Of a stretch of 7,119 nt of DNA, positions 1-5,903 are shown piece after piece (position 1 is the stretch's first letter; each line of letters starts with the position of its first letter). The stretch comes from an uncultured Clostridia bacterium. Lineage in GTDB: Bacteria > Bacillota > Clostridia > Peptostreptococcales > Anaerovoracaceae. A program made the position numbers and the translations under genes. Where the stretch lies: NCBI GenBank assembly GCA_938049335.1, contig CALIYX010000003.1, forward strand, positions 1-7,119, in the 5' to 3' direction. The notes beneath the pieces are model-generated. The model had not been told where the DNA came from, did not search any database, and saw nothing but the letters and a program-made list of their open reading frames with translations.

Positions 1-321
1 CTCTGAAAGCAAGAGTCACAAACAATCCTACATCAGATGTAAAAAGCTTATAGCGTCCCGCATCCTTCTCAAGCGACATTCCTACACTTGGATTATTAGT
101 ATGATATGCAATAAGCACTGTATAGGAATTCAACATATCAGGGACAAGCTCCTTCATTTGTTCTAATTTTATACCTCATCAAATATGATTACTGATTCCT
201 GCTCATACAGTTTAACACCCGTCAGCTGTTGCAGTTGGAGAAAGAAAAAATCCAGTCTATACAGATCCTCGAATAAGCTATTGATGTCTTTACTAGTACG
301 AGCAAAATCAAGCAATATAAA
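1..321 (-). pseudogene. Remnant of an AAA ATPase with DUF4143-type C-terminus, left edge cut off
   Basis: Two reading frames on the minus strand give matching pieces of one ATPase family. From 321 down to 172 the frame reads FILLDFARTSKDIN, then LQQLTGVKLYEQESVIIFDE, where the run of hydrophobic residues ending in DE is a Walker B motif; it stops at TAA (169-171). A second frame, open from 175 to the window edge, reads MKELVPDMLNSYTVLIAY, then GRYKLFTSDVGLFVTLAF, which resembles the DUF4143 domain that follows the ATPase core in this family. The Walker A loop and everything between Walker B and DUF4143 are missing, so the gene has lost its start and middle and changed frame. Intact relatives are ATPases of unclear role, often accessory and mobile. 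The family assignment is from motif memory, not a search; decay is seen directly as stops and the frame change. Confidence 0.55.
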
Positions 322-469
322 TTAAAATGATTTGCCCAGGAGGCAGCTCTGCTATTCAACGCCGACGGAACTCTTTGATGAGTTCTTGGATCAGGTGTAT
401 TCAGTTATCAAAGTGCATGTAGCTTAATTTATTACTTCAAGTGTTCAACTTGAAATTACAATTTGCGTT
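322..469. other. Short intergenic stretch downstream of the Fic gene
   Basis: No gene is supported here. Directly upstream of the ATPase remnant the minus strand carries in-frame stops at 322-324 and 352-354. A short plus-strand frame (ELFDEFLDQVYSVIKVHVA, ending in TAA at 425-427) is open but has no recognised relatives, no ribosome binding site and no start, so it may be another gene scrap or chance. A small hairpin lies at 436-454. Confidence 0.4.
436..454 (-). terminator. Weak hairpin after the Fic gene, possible terminator
   Basis: TTCAAGT (436-442) and ACTTGAA (448-454) form a perfect 7-bp stem with a 5-nt loop, 15 bases beyond the Fic stop codon. The stem is AT-rich and read on the minus strand it is followed by GTAATAAATT rather than a run of T, so it is a poor intrinsic terminator. 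Its position at the end of the Fic transcript is the only reason to call it one. Confidence 0.25.
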
Positions 470-1363
470 TTAATTTTGTAACATTTTCAAATATATATCT
501 AATCTTTCATTGATATACTTGGCAAATAAAGACTCCATTGCTTTTAAATTATGTTTCGTATGATATTCATCAAAAGCATTATAATAGGCAATCCTATCTG
601 TAAATTTTATATCGATAGGTGGATACCCTGCTTTCATTAACTCAAGATTGACAAGAAGTCTTCCCGTTCTTCCGTTTCCATCAATAAATGGATGGATTCC
701 TTCAAACTCTATATGAAATCTAGCCAGCTTTGTAATAATATGTTCCTCACTAGCTAAATAATTCCTTAAAAGTTCTTCCATTTTAGTAACAATCAAATAA
801 GGTTGCGCAGTCTCATGTGCAACACCCATGATGCGAACAGGAACTCTTCGGTAGACACCTCTATCATCTTTCTTATCAGCAAGAACTAAATAATGGATTT
901 GTTTAATCACTCTTTCATTAATTTCACATTTTTCCTTTACAAGTTCAGTTACAAAATCAAATGCCTCCTTATGTCCAACTGCCTCCATATGATCTTTTAA
1001 CGGCTTTTGATATATAGTAAGACCTCTTAACACTAAATCGGTTTCTCTTAATGTTAATGTATTTCCCTCAATAGCGTTTGAATTATAAGTATATTCAACA
1101 GTAAATTCTTCATTCAGTCTTGCCAACTCTCCCTCTGTGAGAGGTCTCTTTCCATCAAGTTCCTTTTTTTTACGATCTATTTGAGATAAAAGACTTTCTT
1201 TTGTTTTATAGCGTCCATCTGCAGGTTTGATGGCATCAATTGGTATTTTCCAAGCCCTTCCTTCTTGATATGCCCCAGGTATTTTACCTTCAGCACATAA
1301 AATTCTTACTCTTCTATCAGAAATACCCCATTTCTCTGAGGCTTGTTTTACAGTCATAAACAT
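470..1363 (-). CDS. Fic-family AMP-transferase with N-terminal helix-turn-helix
   Basis: A 297-residue Fic (FIDO) enzyme, which typically transfers AMP from ATP to a hydroxyl group on a target protein. Residues 3-47 form a MerR/excisionase-like helix-turn-helix (TVKQASEKWGISDRRVRILC, then the wing GAYQEGRAWKIP). SNAIEG at 95-100 fits the N-terminal inhibitory motif (S/T)xxxE(G/N), with Glu99 as the expected ATP-blocking residue, so it is a class II Fic with built-in restraint. The catalytic loop HPFIDGNGRTGR (224-235) is complete, with His224 and the phosphate-binding Gly/Asn/Arg residues. The first ATG is chosen because GGAGGG (1371-1376 complement) lies 7 nt upstream; a second ATG at 1355-1357 would be too far. 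The gene has its own promoter and a repeated upstream element likely bound by its own HTH. It is monocistronic and sits between mobile-element remnants. The target protein cannot be read from the sequence. Confidence 0.92.
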   Translation of the reverse strand: MFMTVKQASEKWGISDRRVRILCAEGKIPGAYQEGRAWKIPIDAIKPADGRYKTKESLLSQIDRKKKELDGKRPLTEGELARLNEEFTVEYTYNSNAIEGNTLTLRETDLVLRGLTIYQKPLKDHMEAVGHKEAFDFVTELVKEKCEINERVIKQIHYLVLADKKDDRGVYRRVPVRIMGVAHETAQPYLIVTKMEELLRNYLASEEHIITKLARFHIEFEGIHPFIDGNGRTGRLLVNLELMKAGYPPIDIKFTDRIAYYNAFDEYHTKHNLKAMESLFAKYINERLDIYLKMLQN

Positions 1364-1385
1364 AAATTATCCCTCCAGTTATCTT

Positions 1386-1414
1386 ATTGTACCATTTTAT
1401 CGGAACAATATCAA
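1386..1414 (-). promoter_or_regulatory. Promoter of the Fic gene
   Basis: Read on the minus strand, TTGATA (1409-1414) and TACAAT (1386-1391) match the -35 and -10 boxes of the housekeeping sigma factor with exactly 17 bp between them. The expected transcription start near 1379 gives a leader of only about 15 nt containing the GGAGGG ribosome binding site. One copy of the 11-bp upstream element (1401-1411) covers part of the spacer and three bases of the -35 box, so anything bound there should block RNA polymerase. Confidence 0.7.
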
Positions 1415-1511
1415 CGACATCGGAATAATATTATGTATTTTATCGGAATGATATATACGTAATAACCTTAATCATAACGGAATATTATACAGGCACTTTT
1501 CGGAATGATAT
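1401..1511. repeat. Five-copy 11-bp element upstream of the Fic gene, probable operator array
   Basis: Five same-direction units on the plus strand: CGGAACAATAT (1401-1411), CGGAATAATAT (1421-1431), CGGAATGATAT (1444-1454), CGGAATATTAT (1478-1488) and CGGAATGATAT (1501-1511). The consensus is CGGAAnnATAT, usually preceded by TAT or CAT. Start-to-start spacings are 20, 23, 34 and 23 bp, roughly two or three helical turns, so most units would face the same side of the helix. The array starts inside the Fic promoter and ends at the broken terminase gene. The natural candidate ligand is the HTH of the Fic protein itself; that link is inference. Confidence 0.75.
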
Positions 1512-1512
1512 C

Positions 1513-1677
1513 CTACATATTCCACCTTAGAACCGGATGTCCACCATGAGCTATTTTTTGCTCTAGTGTCAACTTCATAAGTTCCTTGGTTGGTGGACTC
1601 ATATCCTTAAATCCCTGTACAAAAGGAACTACGGTAAATCCCATATTTTCTAAGTTCTGAACCATTCGTCTTCTCCC
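1513..1677 (-). pseudogene. Phage terminase large subunit, C-terminal fragment
   Basis: In a frame different from the methyltransferase piece upstream, the minus strand reads MVQNLENMGFTVVPFVQGFK, then DMSPPTKELMKLTLEQKIAH, then GGHPVLRWNM and a TAG at 1513-1515. This strongly resembles the conserved block in the nuclease half of phage large terminases (the ATP-driven DNA packaging motor), in which a GFKDMSPPTKELMKL-like stretch is typical. Only about 50 residues of a protein usually above 500 survive. Upstream the frame runs into TGA at 1678-1680; downstream the tail is lost where the repeat array of the Fic gene begins, with repeat 1501-1511 only 1 nt from the stop. Identification is from motif recognition. 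Confidence 0.7.
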
Positions 1678-1828
1678 TCATTTCTTTAATAATTCTTATT
1701 GCCTCATAAAACAAATTAGAGCGAGAACTGTTAAGTCCCGCTCTTTTCCCTTCTATTGACATATCCTGACAGGGACTTCCAAAAGTTATAATATCCACCG
1801 GCTCAATTTCTGATGCCCATAGCAGAAT
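1663..1828 (-). pseudogene. C5-cytosine DNA methyltransferase fragment (phage type)
   Basis: The minus strand reads LLWASEIEPVDIITFGSPCQ, then DMSIEGKRAGLNSSRSNLFY, then EAIRIIKEMREKTNG. FGSPCQDMS contains the Pro-Cys motif IV whose cysteine attacks cytosine C6, and the following G-R-G-L-SR-LF pattern is the usual continuation. Just before it, LLWASEIE looks like the earlier motif II region fused directly onto motif IV, implying an internal deletion of the stretch normally between them. The N-terminal SAM-binding motif I, the ENV motif and the target-recognition domain are all absent. The methyltransferase match ends near 1663 and the DNA continues as terminase in another frame; the merged frame would run on to a stop at 1607. 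There is a TAA at 1829-1831 upstream, so this is not functional. Confidence 0.75.
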
Positions 1829-1919
1829 TTACATCTATGTGAAAAATACCTTGTCCTTCACCAAAGAACCCCCTAATAGCAATTTATCCAATTTGCTAAA
1901 AGAAGTTCCAAGTTTGTAA
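1829..1919. other. Unassigned spacer between phage remnants and nadC
   Basis: No gene or strong terminator is supported. A minus-strand open stretch next to the nadC stop (KLDKLLLGGSLVKDKVFFT, stop at 1835-1837) may be another scrap, but it has no start and I do not recognise it. TAGCAA (1877-1882) and TTGCTA (1893-1898) can pair, but no T-run follows on either strand, so the end of the nad transcript is not defined here. Confidence 0.35.
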
Positions 1920-2768
1920 CTAAATTATATCCATATTTTTCAAACTAATATCCAGGGCCTTTACCGAATGAGTCAAGGCACCACAAGATATAATATCTAT
2001 GCCTAGGCCCCTATAGTCACCTATATTTTCTGGACTTATATTTCCAGATACCTCAATAAGGGCCCTGCCAGCTATAAGGTCTACAGCTTCTCTAATCTGG
2101 TCTATAGACATGTTGTCCAACATTATTATATCACAACCTACATCAAGGGCTTCCTTAACCTGGTCCAAGCTTTCCACTTCCAATTCTATCTTTTTTGAGA
2201 AGGATATCTTGGCTCTTGTCTTTTCAACTGCCTGCCTGATGCCACCTGCAACACCTATGTGGTTGTCTTTTAACATGACCATATCAGATAGGTTGTACCT
2301 GTGGTTTTTTCCACCCCCAACTTCTACGGAATACTTGTCAAATACCCTGAGTCCTGGGGCAGTCTTCCTGGTGTCAGCCAGACTAACGGATTCATCTCCC
2401 AGGGCATCCACCATATACCTGGTCATACTAGCTATACCGCTCATCCTCTGAAGGAAGTTTAGCCCAGTCCTCTCAGCCAAGAGCATGGCCTGAGCCTTAG
2501 ATTCAACTATAGCTATCTTATCGCCCTTGCATACCCTATCTCCATCCTTGTAGGAACAAGTAAATTTTACGCCTTCATCCAAGATTTTAAAGGCCTGGTA
2601 AAATACCTCTAGTCCACAAATTATACCGTCTTCCTTGGCTATCAAGTCTGCCCTGGCCATCCTATCCTCATCTATTATGGCATCGGCACTAATATCCTTG
2701 TAGTTGATATCCTCCATAAGGCTCTCTTTAATCTTATCAAGCATCTTAATTTTTAAGCCAGTATTCAT
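1920..2768 (-). CDS. nadC: Quinolinate phosphoribosyltransferase (decarboxylating)
   Basis: Last enzyme of de novo pyridine synthesis: quinolinate plus phosphoribosyl pyrophosphate gives nicotinate mononucleotide, CO2 and pyrophosphate, in the cytoplasm. The 282 residues match the family's usual length. Visible motifs are ERTGLNFLQRMSGIAS (99-114), DTRKTAPGLR (132-141) with the substrate-binding Arg/Lys pair, GGGKNHR (151-157), LKDNH (166-170), ELE (195-197), MLDN (216-219) and the phosphate-binding end SGNI (241-244) plus SCGALTHSVKALDISL (261-276). The chosen start overlaps the end of nadB by 23 bp and has AGGA five bases upstream; an internal ATG (2742-2744, codon 9) follows the nadB stop by one base but has no visible ribosome binding site. 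It is last in the nadA-nadB-nadC operon and probably translationally coupled to nadB. Confidence 0.96.
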   Translation of the reverse strand: MNTGLKIKMLDKIKESLMEDINYKDISADAIIDEDRMARADLIAKEDGIICGLEVFYQAFKILDEGVKFTCSYKDGDRVCKGDKIAIVESKAQAMLLAERTGLNFLQRMSGIASMTRYMVDALGDESVSLADTRKTAPGLRVFDKYSVEVGGGKNHRYNLSDMVMLKDNHIGVAGGIRQAVEKTRAKISFSKKIELEVESLDQVKEALDVGCDIIMLDNMSIDQIREAVDLIAGRALIEVSGNISPENIGDYRGLGIDIISCGALTHSVKALDISLKNMDII

Positions 2769-4047
2769 AAAAATCCTGCTTCCTTTCCTTTATTGTATCT
2801 ACCAAAATCTTATGGTAACCATCAACTATATCCTCTATCTTTTTAGTTTCTGTGTTTTCTTCCATATGGGCCATAAAGTCTGGTAATAAAGTATTCAGGT
2901 TTTCACCACACTTCATACCGCAGAAGCAGGCCTCTAAAAGTGAGTTTGATGCCAGCCTATTTCTACCATGTAGGCCTGTGCAAGATGTCTCACCTATAGC
3001 ATATAGACCTGTTAGGCTAGTCCTACCATCTATCTTGGCCTTGATGCCACCCATATGGTAGTGCTGGCCCGGGCATACAGGTATCATATCCTTCCTAATA
3101 TCTATACCCTTGTCCATACAGGTCTGGAAAACTGTCGGAAACCGTTTATCAATCCTTTCCCTATCCCTTATATTCTCAAGAGATAGGTAAACATGGTCAC
3201 TGTGGTCCTCCTCCATCTTTTGTCTTATGGCCTTGCTGACTACATCCCTGGGAAGCAATTCATCGATAAACCTGTCTCCATTAATGCCAAGCAGGATGCC
3301 TCCCTCTCCCCTCAAGGCTTCAGTTATCAAGCTATGTCTACCCATGGATTCATCATATAGGACTGTTGGATGTATCTGGATATATTCCAAATTTGATATC
3401 TCTAGCCCATGCTTCATAGCTATAGCCAGGGCCTCACCAGATACCGACTTATAGTTGGTAGATGAATTAAATATACCCCCTATGCCACCTGTTGCCAGGA
3501 CTACTGCCCTGGCATATATATTCCTATATTGGCCACCAACAAAGACCCTTATGCCTACAGCTTTATTATCTTCAATTATCAGGTCGTAAAAAGTCGTATT
3601 TTCACAAATATCTATATTAGGCCTGACCTTCACCCTTTCTGCCATAACCTCACACATAGACCTGCCAGTAAAGTCTCCAACATGGTAGACCCTGGCCAGC
3701 CTATGTCCACCTTCCTTATGGAGACTATAGGTATCCTGGTCAATCTTGTCAAAGTTGACACCATAACCTATTAATTCTTCTACCACATCCAGGGATTTAT
3801 CTAAGATATTCCTAACGACATCCACATCATTCTCATAGTGGCCTGCCTTTAAGGTATCCTCTATATAGTTATCTAGATTTTCATGTGCTAGCCTAGCAGA
3901 TATACCTCCTTGGGCCAGGTATGAATTAGCCTCATCCATACTCTTTTTAGATATTAAACATACCTGGTAAATGGGGTCTAATTTTAAGGCACAAGAAAGA
4001 CCTGCCGCACCACTACCAACTATTACAATATCATAAAAATCTCTCAT
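2746..4047 (-). CDS. nadB: L-aspartate oxidase, short form
   Basis: FAD enzyme that oxidises L-aspartate to iminoaspartate for NadA; in anaerobes fumarate is the likely electron acceptor. The Rossmann FAD loop is GSGAAGLS (11-18), followed by SYLAQGGIS (42-50), HKEGGHRLARVYH (110-122), QIHPT (224-228), TEALRGEGG (242-250), LLPRDVVS (264-271), PGQHYHMGG (326-334) and ETSCTGLHGRNRLASNSLLE (353-372). By comparison with the E. coli enzyme, His226, Glu243, Arg267, His329 and Arg364 match the substrate-binding and catalytic set. At 433 residues it is about 100 shorter than E. coli NadB, missing most of the C-terminal helical domain, but all active-site motifs are present, so this looks like a natural short form rather than a truncation. 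Its ATG directly abuts the nadA TAA, with GGAG inside the end of nadA, indicating coupled translation. Confidence 0.96.
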   Translation of the reverse strand: MRDFYDIVIVGSGAAGLSCALKLDPIYQVCLISKKSMDEANSYLAQGGISARLAHENLDNYIEDTLKAGHYENDVDVVRNILDKSLDVVEELIGYGVNFDKIDQDTYSLHKEGGHRLARVYHVGDFTGRSMCEVMAERVKVRPNIDICENTTFYDLIIEDNKAVGIRVFVGGQYRNIYARAVVLATGGIGGIFNSSTNYKSVSGEALAIAMKHGLEISNLEYIQIHPTVLYDESMGRHSLITEALRGEGGILLGINGDRFIDELLPRDVVSKAIRQKMEEDHSDHVYLSLENIRDRERIDKRFPTVFQTCMDKGIDIRKDMIPVCPGQHYHMGGIKAKIDGRTSLTGLYAIGETSCTGLHGRNRLASNSLLEACFCGMKCGENLNTLLPDFMAHMEENTETKKIEDIVDGYHKILVDTIKERKQDFYEYWLKN

Positions 4048-4956
4048 TTAACTCATCTCCATCATCTTTTTGAGAGGTCGGCTGGCACTCTCCATTAATG
4101 ACTCGTCAAGTATAATTTCTGGTCCTTCATCTACCAATACCCTGTATAGATTTTCCAAGCTATTCTTTTTCATATCCTCACAAGGCTTCATAGATGAAGG
4201 TATAATAAATTCACTATCCGGTGATAGCTTATTCATCTGGTGTAAAATGCCCTCTTCTGTACAGACAATATATCCCTTCTTCTTAGTCCTTCCAACATAG
4301 TCTAAGAGTGCCTTAGTAGATCCTACGCAATCTCCAAGCTCAACTACTCGACTTGTACATTCTGGATGTACAAGGACATCGTAGCCATACCTATTCTTTA
4401 AGTCCTCAACCTCCTCATATTCCACAAAGTTATGGTACTTGCAGTAGCCCTCATGGAATATAAAGTTTTTGTCCTCTATCTGGTTTGCTATATAGGATCC
4501 CAAATTTTTATCTGGCAAGAAATATATATTCTTGTTCGGTAGGGCCGATACTATCTTCACAGCATTTGAAGAAGTAACACAGACATCACTCCTAGACTTT
4601 ACATCTGCTTTTGTATTAATGTAAGAGACTACAGCTACATCATCATACCTTTCCTTGATACCGTCTAAATCATCTAGGTTTACCATGTCTGCCATAGGAC
4701 AGCCTGCCCCTATGTCTGGAATCAATATTTTTTTATCGGGATTCAAGAGCTTAGCACTCTCACCCATAAAATTGACACCACAAAAGCAAATAATCTTATT
4801 TTTTGCATCCTGGGCATCCTTAGCTAGCTTGAAGGAATCTCCAACCTTGTCAGCTATTTCCTGAACCTCACTATTAGCATAAAAATGAGCTAGGATCAAG
4901 ACGTCCTTCTCCTCTTTCAAGCGTAAAATTTTCTCTTTTAAAATTTCCTTTTCCAT
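4048..4956 (-). CDS. nadA: Quinolinate synthase, [4Fe-4S] enzyme
   Basis: Condenses iminoaspartate from NadB with dihydroxyacetone phosphate to give quinolinate, using a solvent-exposed [4Fe-4S] cluster that is oxygen sensitive. The 302 residues match the compact three-cysteine class known from Thermotoga and Pyrococcus. Expected cluster ligands are Cys86 (GAGCPMAD), Cys172 (HEGYCKYH) and Cys259 (MKPCEDMK), with spacings close to those of the characterised enzymes; Cys200 in the conserved HPEC is not a ligand. Other family marks are AHFYANSEVQEIAD (23-36), CGVNFMGESAKLL (59-71), SYINT (111-115) and TSSNAV (128-133). The start has GAGGAG ending 7 nt upstream. It is the first gene of the operon, read from the promoter near 5025-5053. 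Confidence 0.97.
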   Translation of the reverse strand: MEKEILKEKILRLKEEKDVLILAHFYANSEVQEIADKVGDSFKLAKDAQDAKNKIICFCGVNFMGESAKLLNPDKKILIPDIGAGCPMADMVNLDDLDGIKERYDDVAVVSYINTKADVKSRSDVCVTSSNAVKIVSALPNKNIYFLPDKNLGSYIANQIEDKNFIFHEGYCKYHNFVEYEEVEDLKNRYGYDVLVHPECTSRVVELGDCVGSTKALLDYVGRTKKKGYIVCTEEGILHQMNKLSPDSEFIIPSSMKPCEDMKKNSLENLYRVLVDEGPEIILDESLMESASRPLKKMMEMS

Positions 4957-4989
4957 ATATTCTCCTCAACATATAAAACTTGTTTGGTT

Positions 4990-5039
4990 TATGTATATCT
5001 ATATGTATATACACCAGCATATGTATAATACTATACATA
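4990..5039. promoter_or_regulatory. Candidate operator of the nad operon: repeated TATGTATA boxes
   Basis: TATGTATA occurs at 4990-4997, 5002-5009 and 5020-5027, and its complement TATACATA at 5032-5039. The last two form a perfect 8-bp inverted repeat with a 4-bp centre, lying over the -10 box of the nad promoter. TGTATATACA (5004-5013) is itself palindromic. Box spacings of 12, 18 and 12 bp look regular. In many Firmicutes de novo NAD genes are repressed by NiaR with nicotinate as co-repressor, making it the first candidate, but AT-rich DNA makes such boxes easier to find by chance. Confidence 0.45.
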
Positions 5040-5053
5040 ACTTAAAATGTGAA
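5025..5053 (-). promoter_or_regulatory. Promoter of nadABC
   Basis: On the minus strand TTCACA (5048-5053) and TATTAT (5025-5030) each match five of six bases of the -35 and -10 boxes, with a 17-bp spacer. Transcription would start near 5018, leaving a leader of about 60 nt before nadA. No riboswitch-like fold was recognised in this leader. Confidence 0.55.
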
Positions 5054-5124
5054 TAGAAAATGGTAAAGAATCTTCCGAGTCCCCAAATCACATACGAAAA
5101 GGGGGCTATAGGACAAAAAGTGAT

Positions 5125-5156
5125 GAAGCAGCCCTTTGGGAACTGCTTCTTTTTTT
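5125..5156 (+). terminator. Strong intrinsic terminator, orphan
   Basis: GAAGCAG (5125-5131) pairs perfectly with CTGCTTC (5143-5149), an inner CCC/GGG (5132-5140) can extend it, and seven T follow (5150-5156). It faces plus, but the nearest gene to its left, nadA, runs on the minus strand. It therefore belongs either to a gene lost from the mobile element or to a leader attenuator for the mobC remnant downstream. Confidence 0.8.
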
Positions 5157-5158
5157 AC

Positions 5159-5288
5159 GCACCTAACCACACGAAAGTTTAATTGAGTGTTTGGTAGGTG
5201 CTATGCAAAGACTTCCCAAGAGCTAACAAAGTTAGCGATTGGTTGAAGTCTACTGCTATCAATTTTTAGCTTGTTAGGGAGACCCTAA
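5159..5288. other. Hairpin cluster ahead of mobC, candidate origin of transfer
   Basis: Three inverted repeats follow one another. First, GCACCTAACCACAC (5159-5172) opposes GTGTTTGGTAGGTGC (5187-5201). Second, a long stem at 5209-5251: AGACTTC with GAAGTCT, CCAA (5216-5219) with TTGG (5239-5242), GCTAAC with GTTAGC, and an AAA loop, 17 pairs in all. Third, TTAGGG-AGA-CCCTAA (5274-5288). Mobilisable plasmids and integrative elements commonly place such inverted repeats next to a mobC-type gene, where relaxase and MobC bind and nick. Position and structure support oriT; no nick site was recognised with confidence. Confidence 0.5.
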
Positions 5289-5321
5289 TACCCCGAAAAT
5301 CATACAAAGGAGAAAACATCT

Positions 5322-5468
5322 ATGGCAAATAGGATACGAAATGAACGACTTGGAATTAAATTGACTGAAGAAGAAAAGGCTCTTTTTGGAGAGAAACGAA
5401 AACTTGCGAAGTGCAGAAATATGAGCCATTTTATCCGCAAGTGCGTTTTAGAAAAAGAGATTTATTAA
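5322..5468 (+). pseudogene. MobC-like mobilisation protein, N-terminal fragment
   Basis: The 48 codons read MANRIRNERLGIKLTEEEKA, then LFGEKRKLAKCRNMSHFIRK, then CVLEKEIY. This matches the ribbon-helix-helix start of MobC-type relaxosome accessory proteins of Gram-positive mobile elements, which bind oriT and help the relaxase; the MSHFIRKCVLEKEIY-like segment is typical. Family members normally run past 100 residues. After the TAA the same frame continues VDSEGFN, which resembles the usual next segment, and then meets TGA, so a premature stop plus a deletion is likely. AAAGGAG (5306-5312) sits 9 nt before ATG. No relaxase gene follows in the window. A 48-residue product could still be made and bind DNA, but as a mobilisation gene it is broken. 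Confidence 0.7.
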
Positions 5469-5532
5469 GTAGATAGTGAGGGTTTCAATTTTAATTGTTG
5501 ACACAAAAACACCCCCTCAAATTTAAATTCGA

Positions 5533-5853
5533 TTATTTCTTTTTCTTTGGTTTGGGTGCAGGTAATTCATCATACATTGAATTGAATAAGCCAGTTAAAA
5601 AATCTTTGTTGTCAACATCATCTACCAACAGCATTTCCTTTGCTCCATCATATGGTAACTCGTACTTTGCATTTGGCATATATGTTATTGCAGATTTAAC
5701 AGGCTTAACTAAAAATCTATCGTCATAAATTCCACCCACAATTTTTCCGCGATAATAAATTATATATTCACCCATCATTGATCTATATGTTATTTCTTCC
5801 AACTCGGATAGTTGTTCTAAAATGAAATCTAAATATTGTTTACTTGAAGCCAT
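5533..5853 (-). CDS. TfoX N-terminal-domain protein
   Basis: A 106-residue stand-alone TfoX/Sxy N-terminal domain. The pattern LEEITYRSMMGEYIIYYRGK (18-37), then IYDDRFLVKPV (42-52), then MPNAKYELPYDGAKEMLLVD (59-78) and a final helix DFLTGLFNSMYDELP (84-98) matches the family, followed by a basic PKPKKKK tail. In Gammaproteobacteria full-length TfoX/Sxy activates competence genes and has a second C-terminal domain, which is absent here; single-domain Firmicute members have no established function, so competence should not be assumed. The start is supported by GGAGG (5862-5866 complement) 8 nt upstream. It runs opposite to the mobC remnant, separated by 64 bp, and looks intact. It is probably monocistronic. 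Confidence 0.88.
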   Translation of the reverse strand: MASSKQYLDFILEQLSELEEITYRSMMGEYIIYYRGKIVGGIYDDRFLVKPVKSAITYMPNAKYELPYDGAKEMLLVDDVDNKDFLTGLFNSMYDELPAPKPKKKK

Positions 5854-5897
5854 GACCTATACCTCCAAAATTTGCATTTATCTACACCATTTTAATA

Positions 5898-5903
5898 ATT
5901 ATA
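5898..5903 (-). promoter_or_regulatory. Possible -10 box for the TfoX-domain gene
   Basis: On the minus strand TATAAT lies 44 bp upstream of the start codon in AT-rich DNA. No good -35 box is found 16-18 bp further upstream (GAAGTC at the expected place), so this is a partial promoter match only. Confidence 0.3.

Noticed and set aside
1401..1511. CRISPR array
   Set aside because: The repeats are only 11 bp and the spacings irregular and short, so it is an operator-like array and not CRISPR.
1607..1798. Small intact methyltransferase gene starting at GTG 1798
   Set aside because: Homology extends upstream of the GTG and the last third is terminase DNA read in the wrong frame, so it is a chimera of two broken genes.
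1877..1898. Terminator for the nad operon
   Set aside because: The hairpin is weak and no T-run follows on the minus strand.
2110..2451. Plus-strand open frame of 113 codons
   Set aside because: It lies wholly inside nadC on the opposite strand and has no recognisable domain; it is a shadow of the real gene.
2704..3774. Several plus-strand open frames of 60-81 codons
   Set aside because: All are antisense to nadB or the nadB/nadC junction, lack domains and are explained by the codon use of the real genes.
4070..4864. Two plus-strand open frames of 69-76 codons
   Set aside because: They are antisense to nadA, which has complete motifs.
4968..5018. Riboswitch in the nadA leader
   Set aside because: The leader is about 60 nt and AT-rich, with no recognisable conserved core of a known class; DNA-level operator boxes explain the pattern better.
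5495..5728. Plus-strand open frame of 77 codons
   Set aside because: It is mostly antisense to the TfoX-domain gene and has no convincing ribosome binding site or family match.
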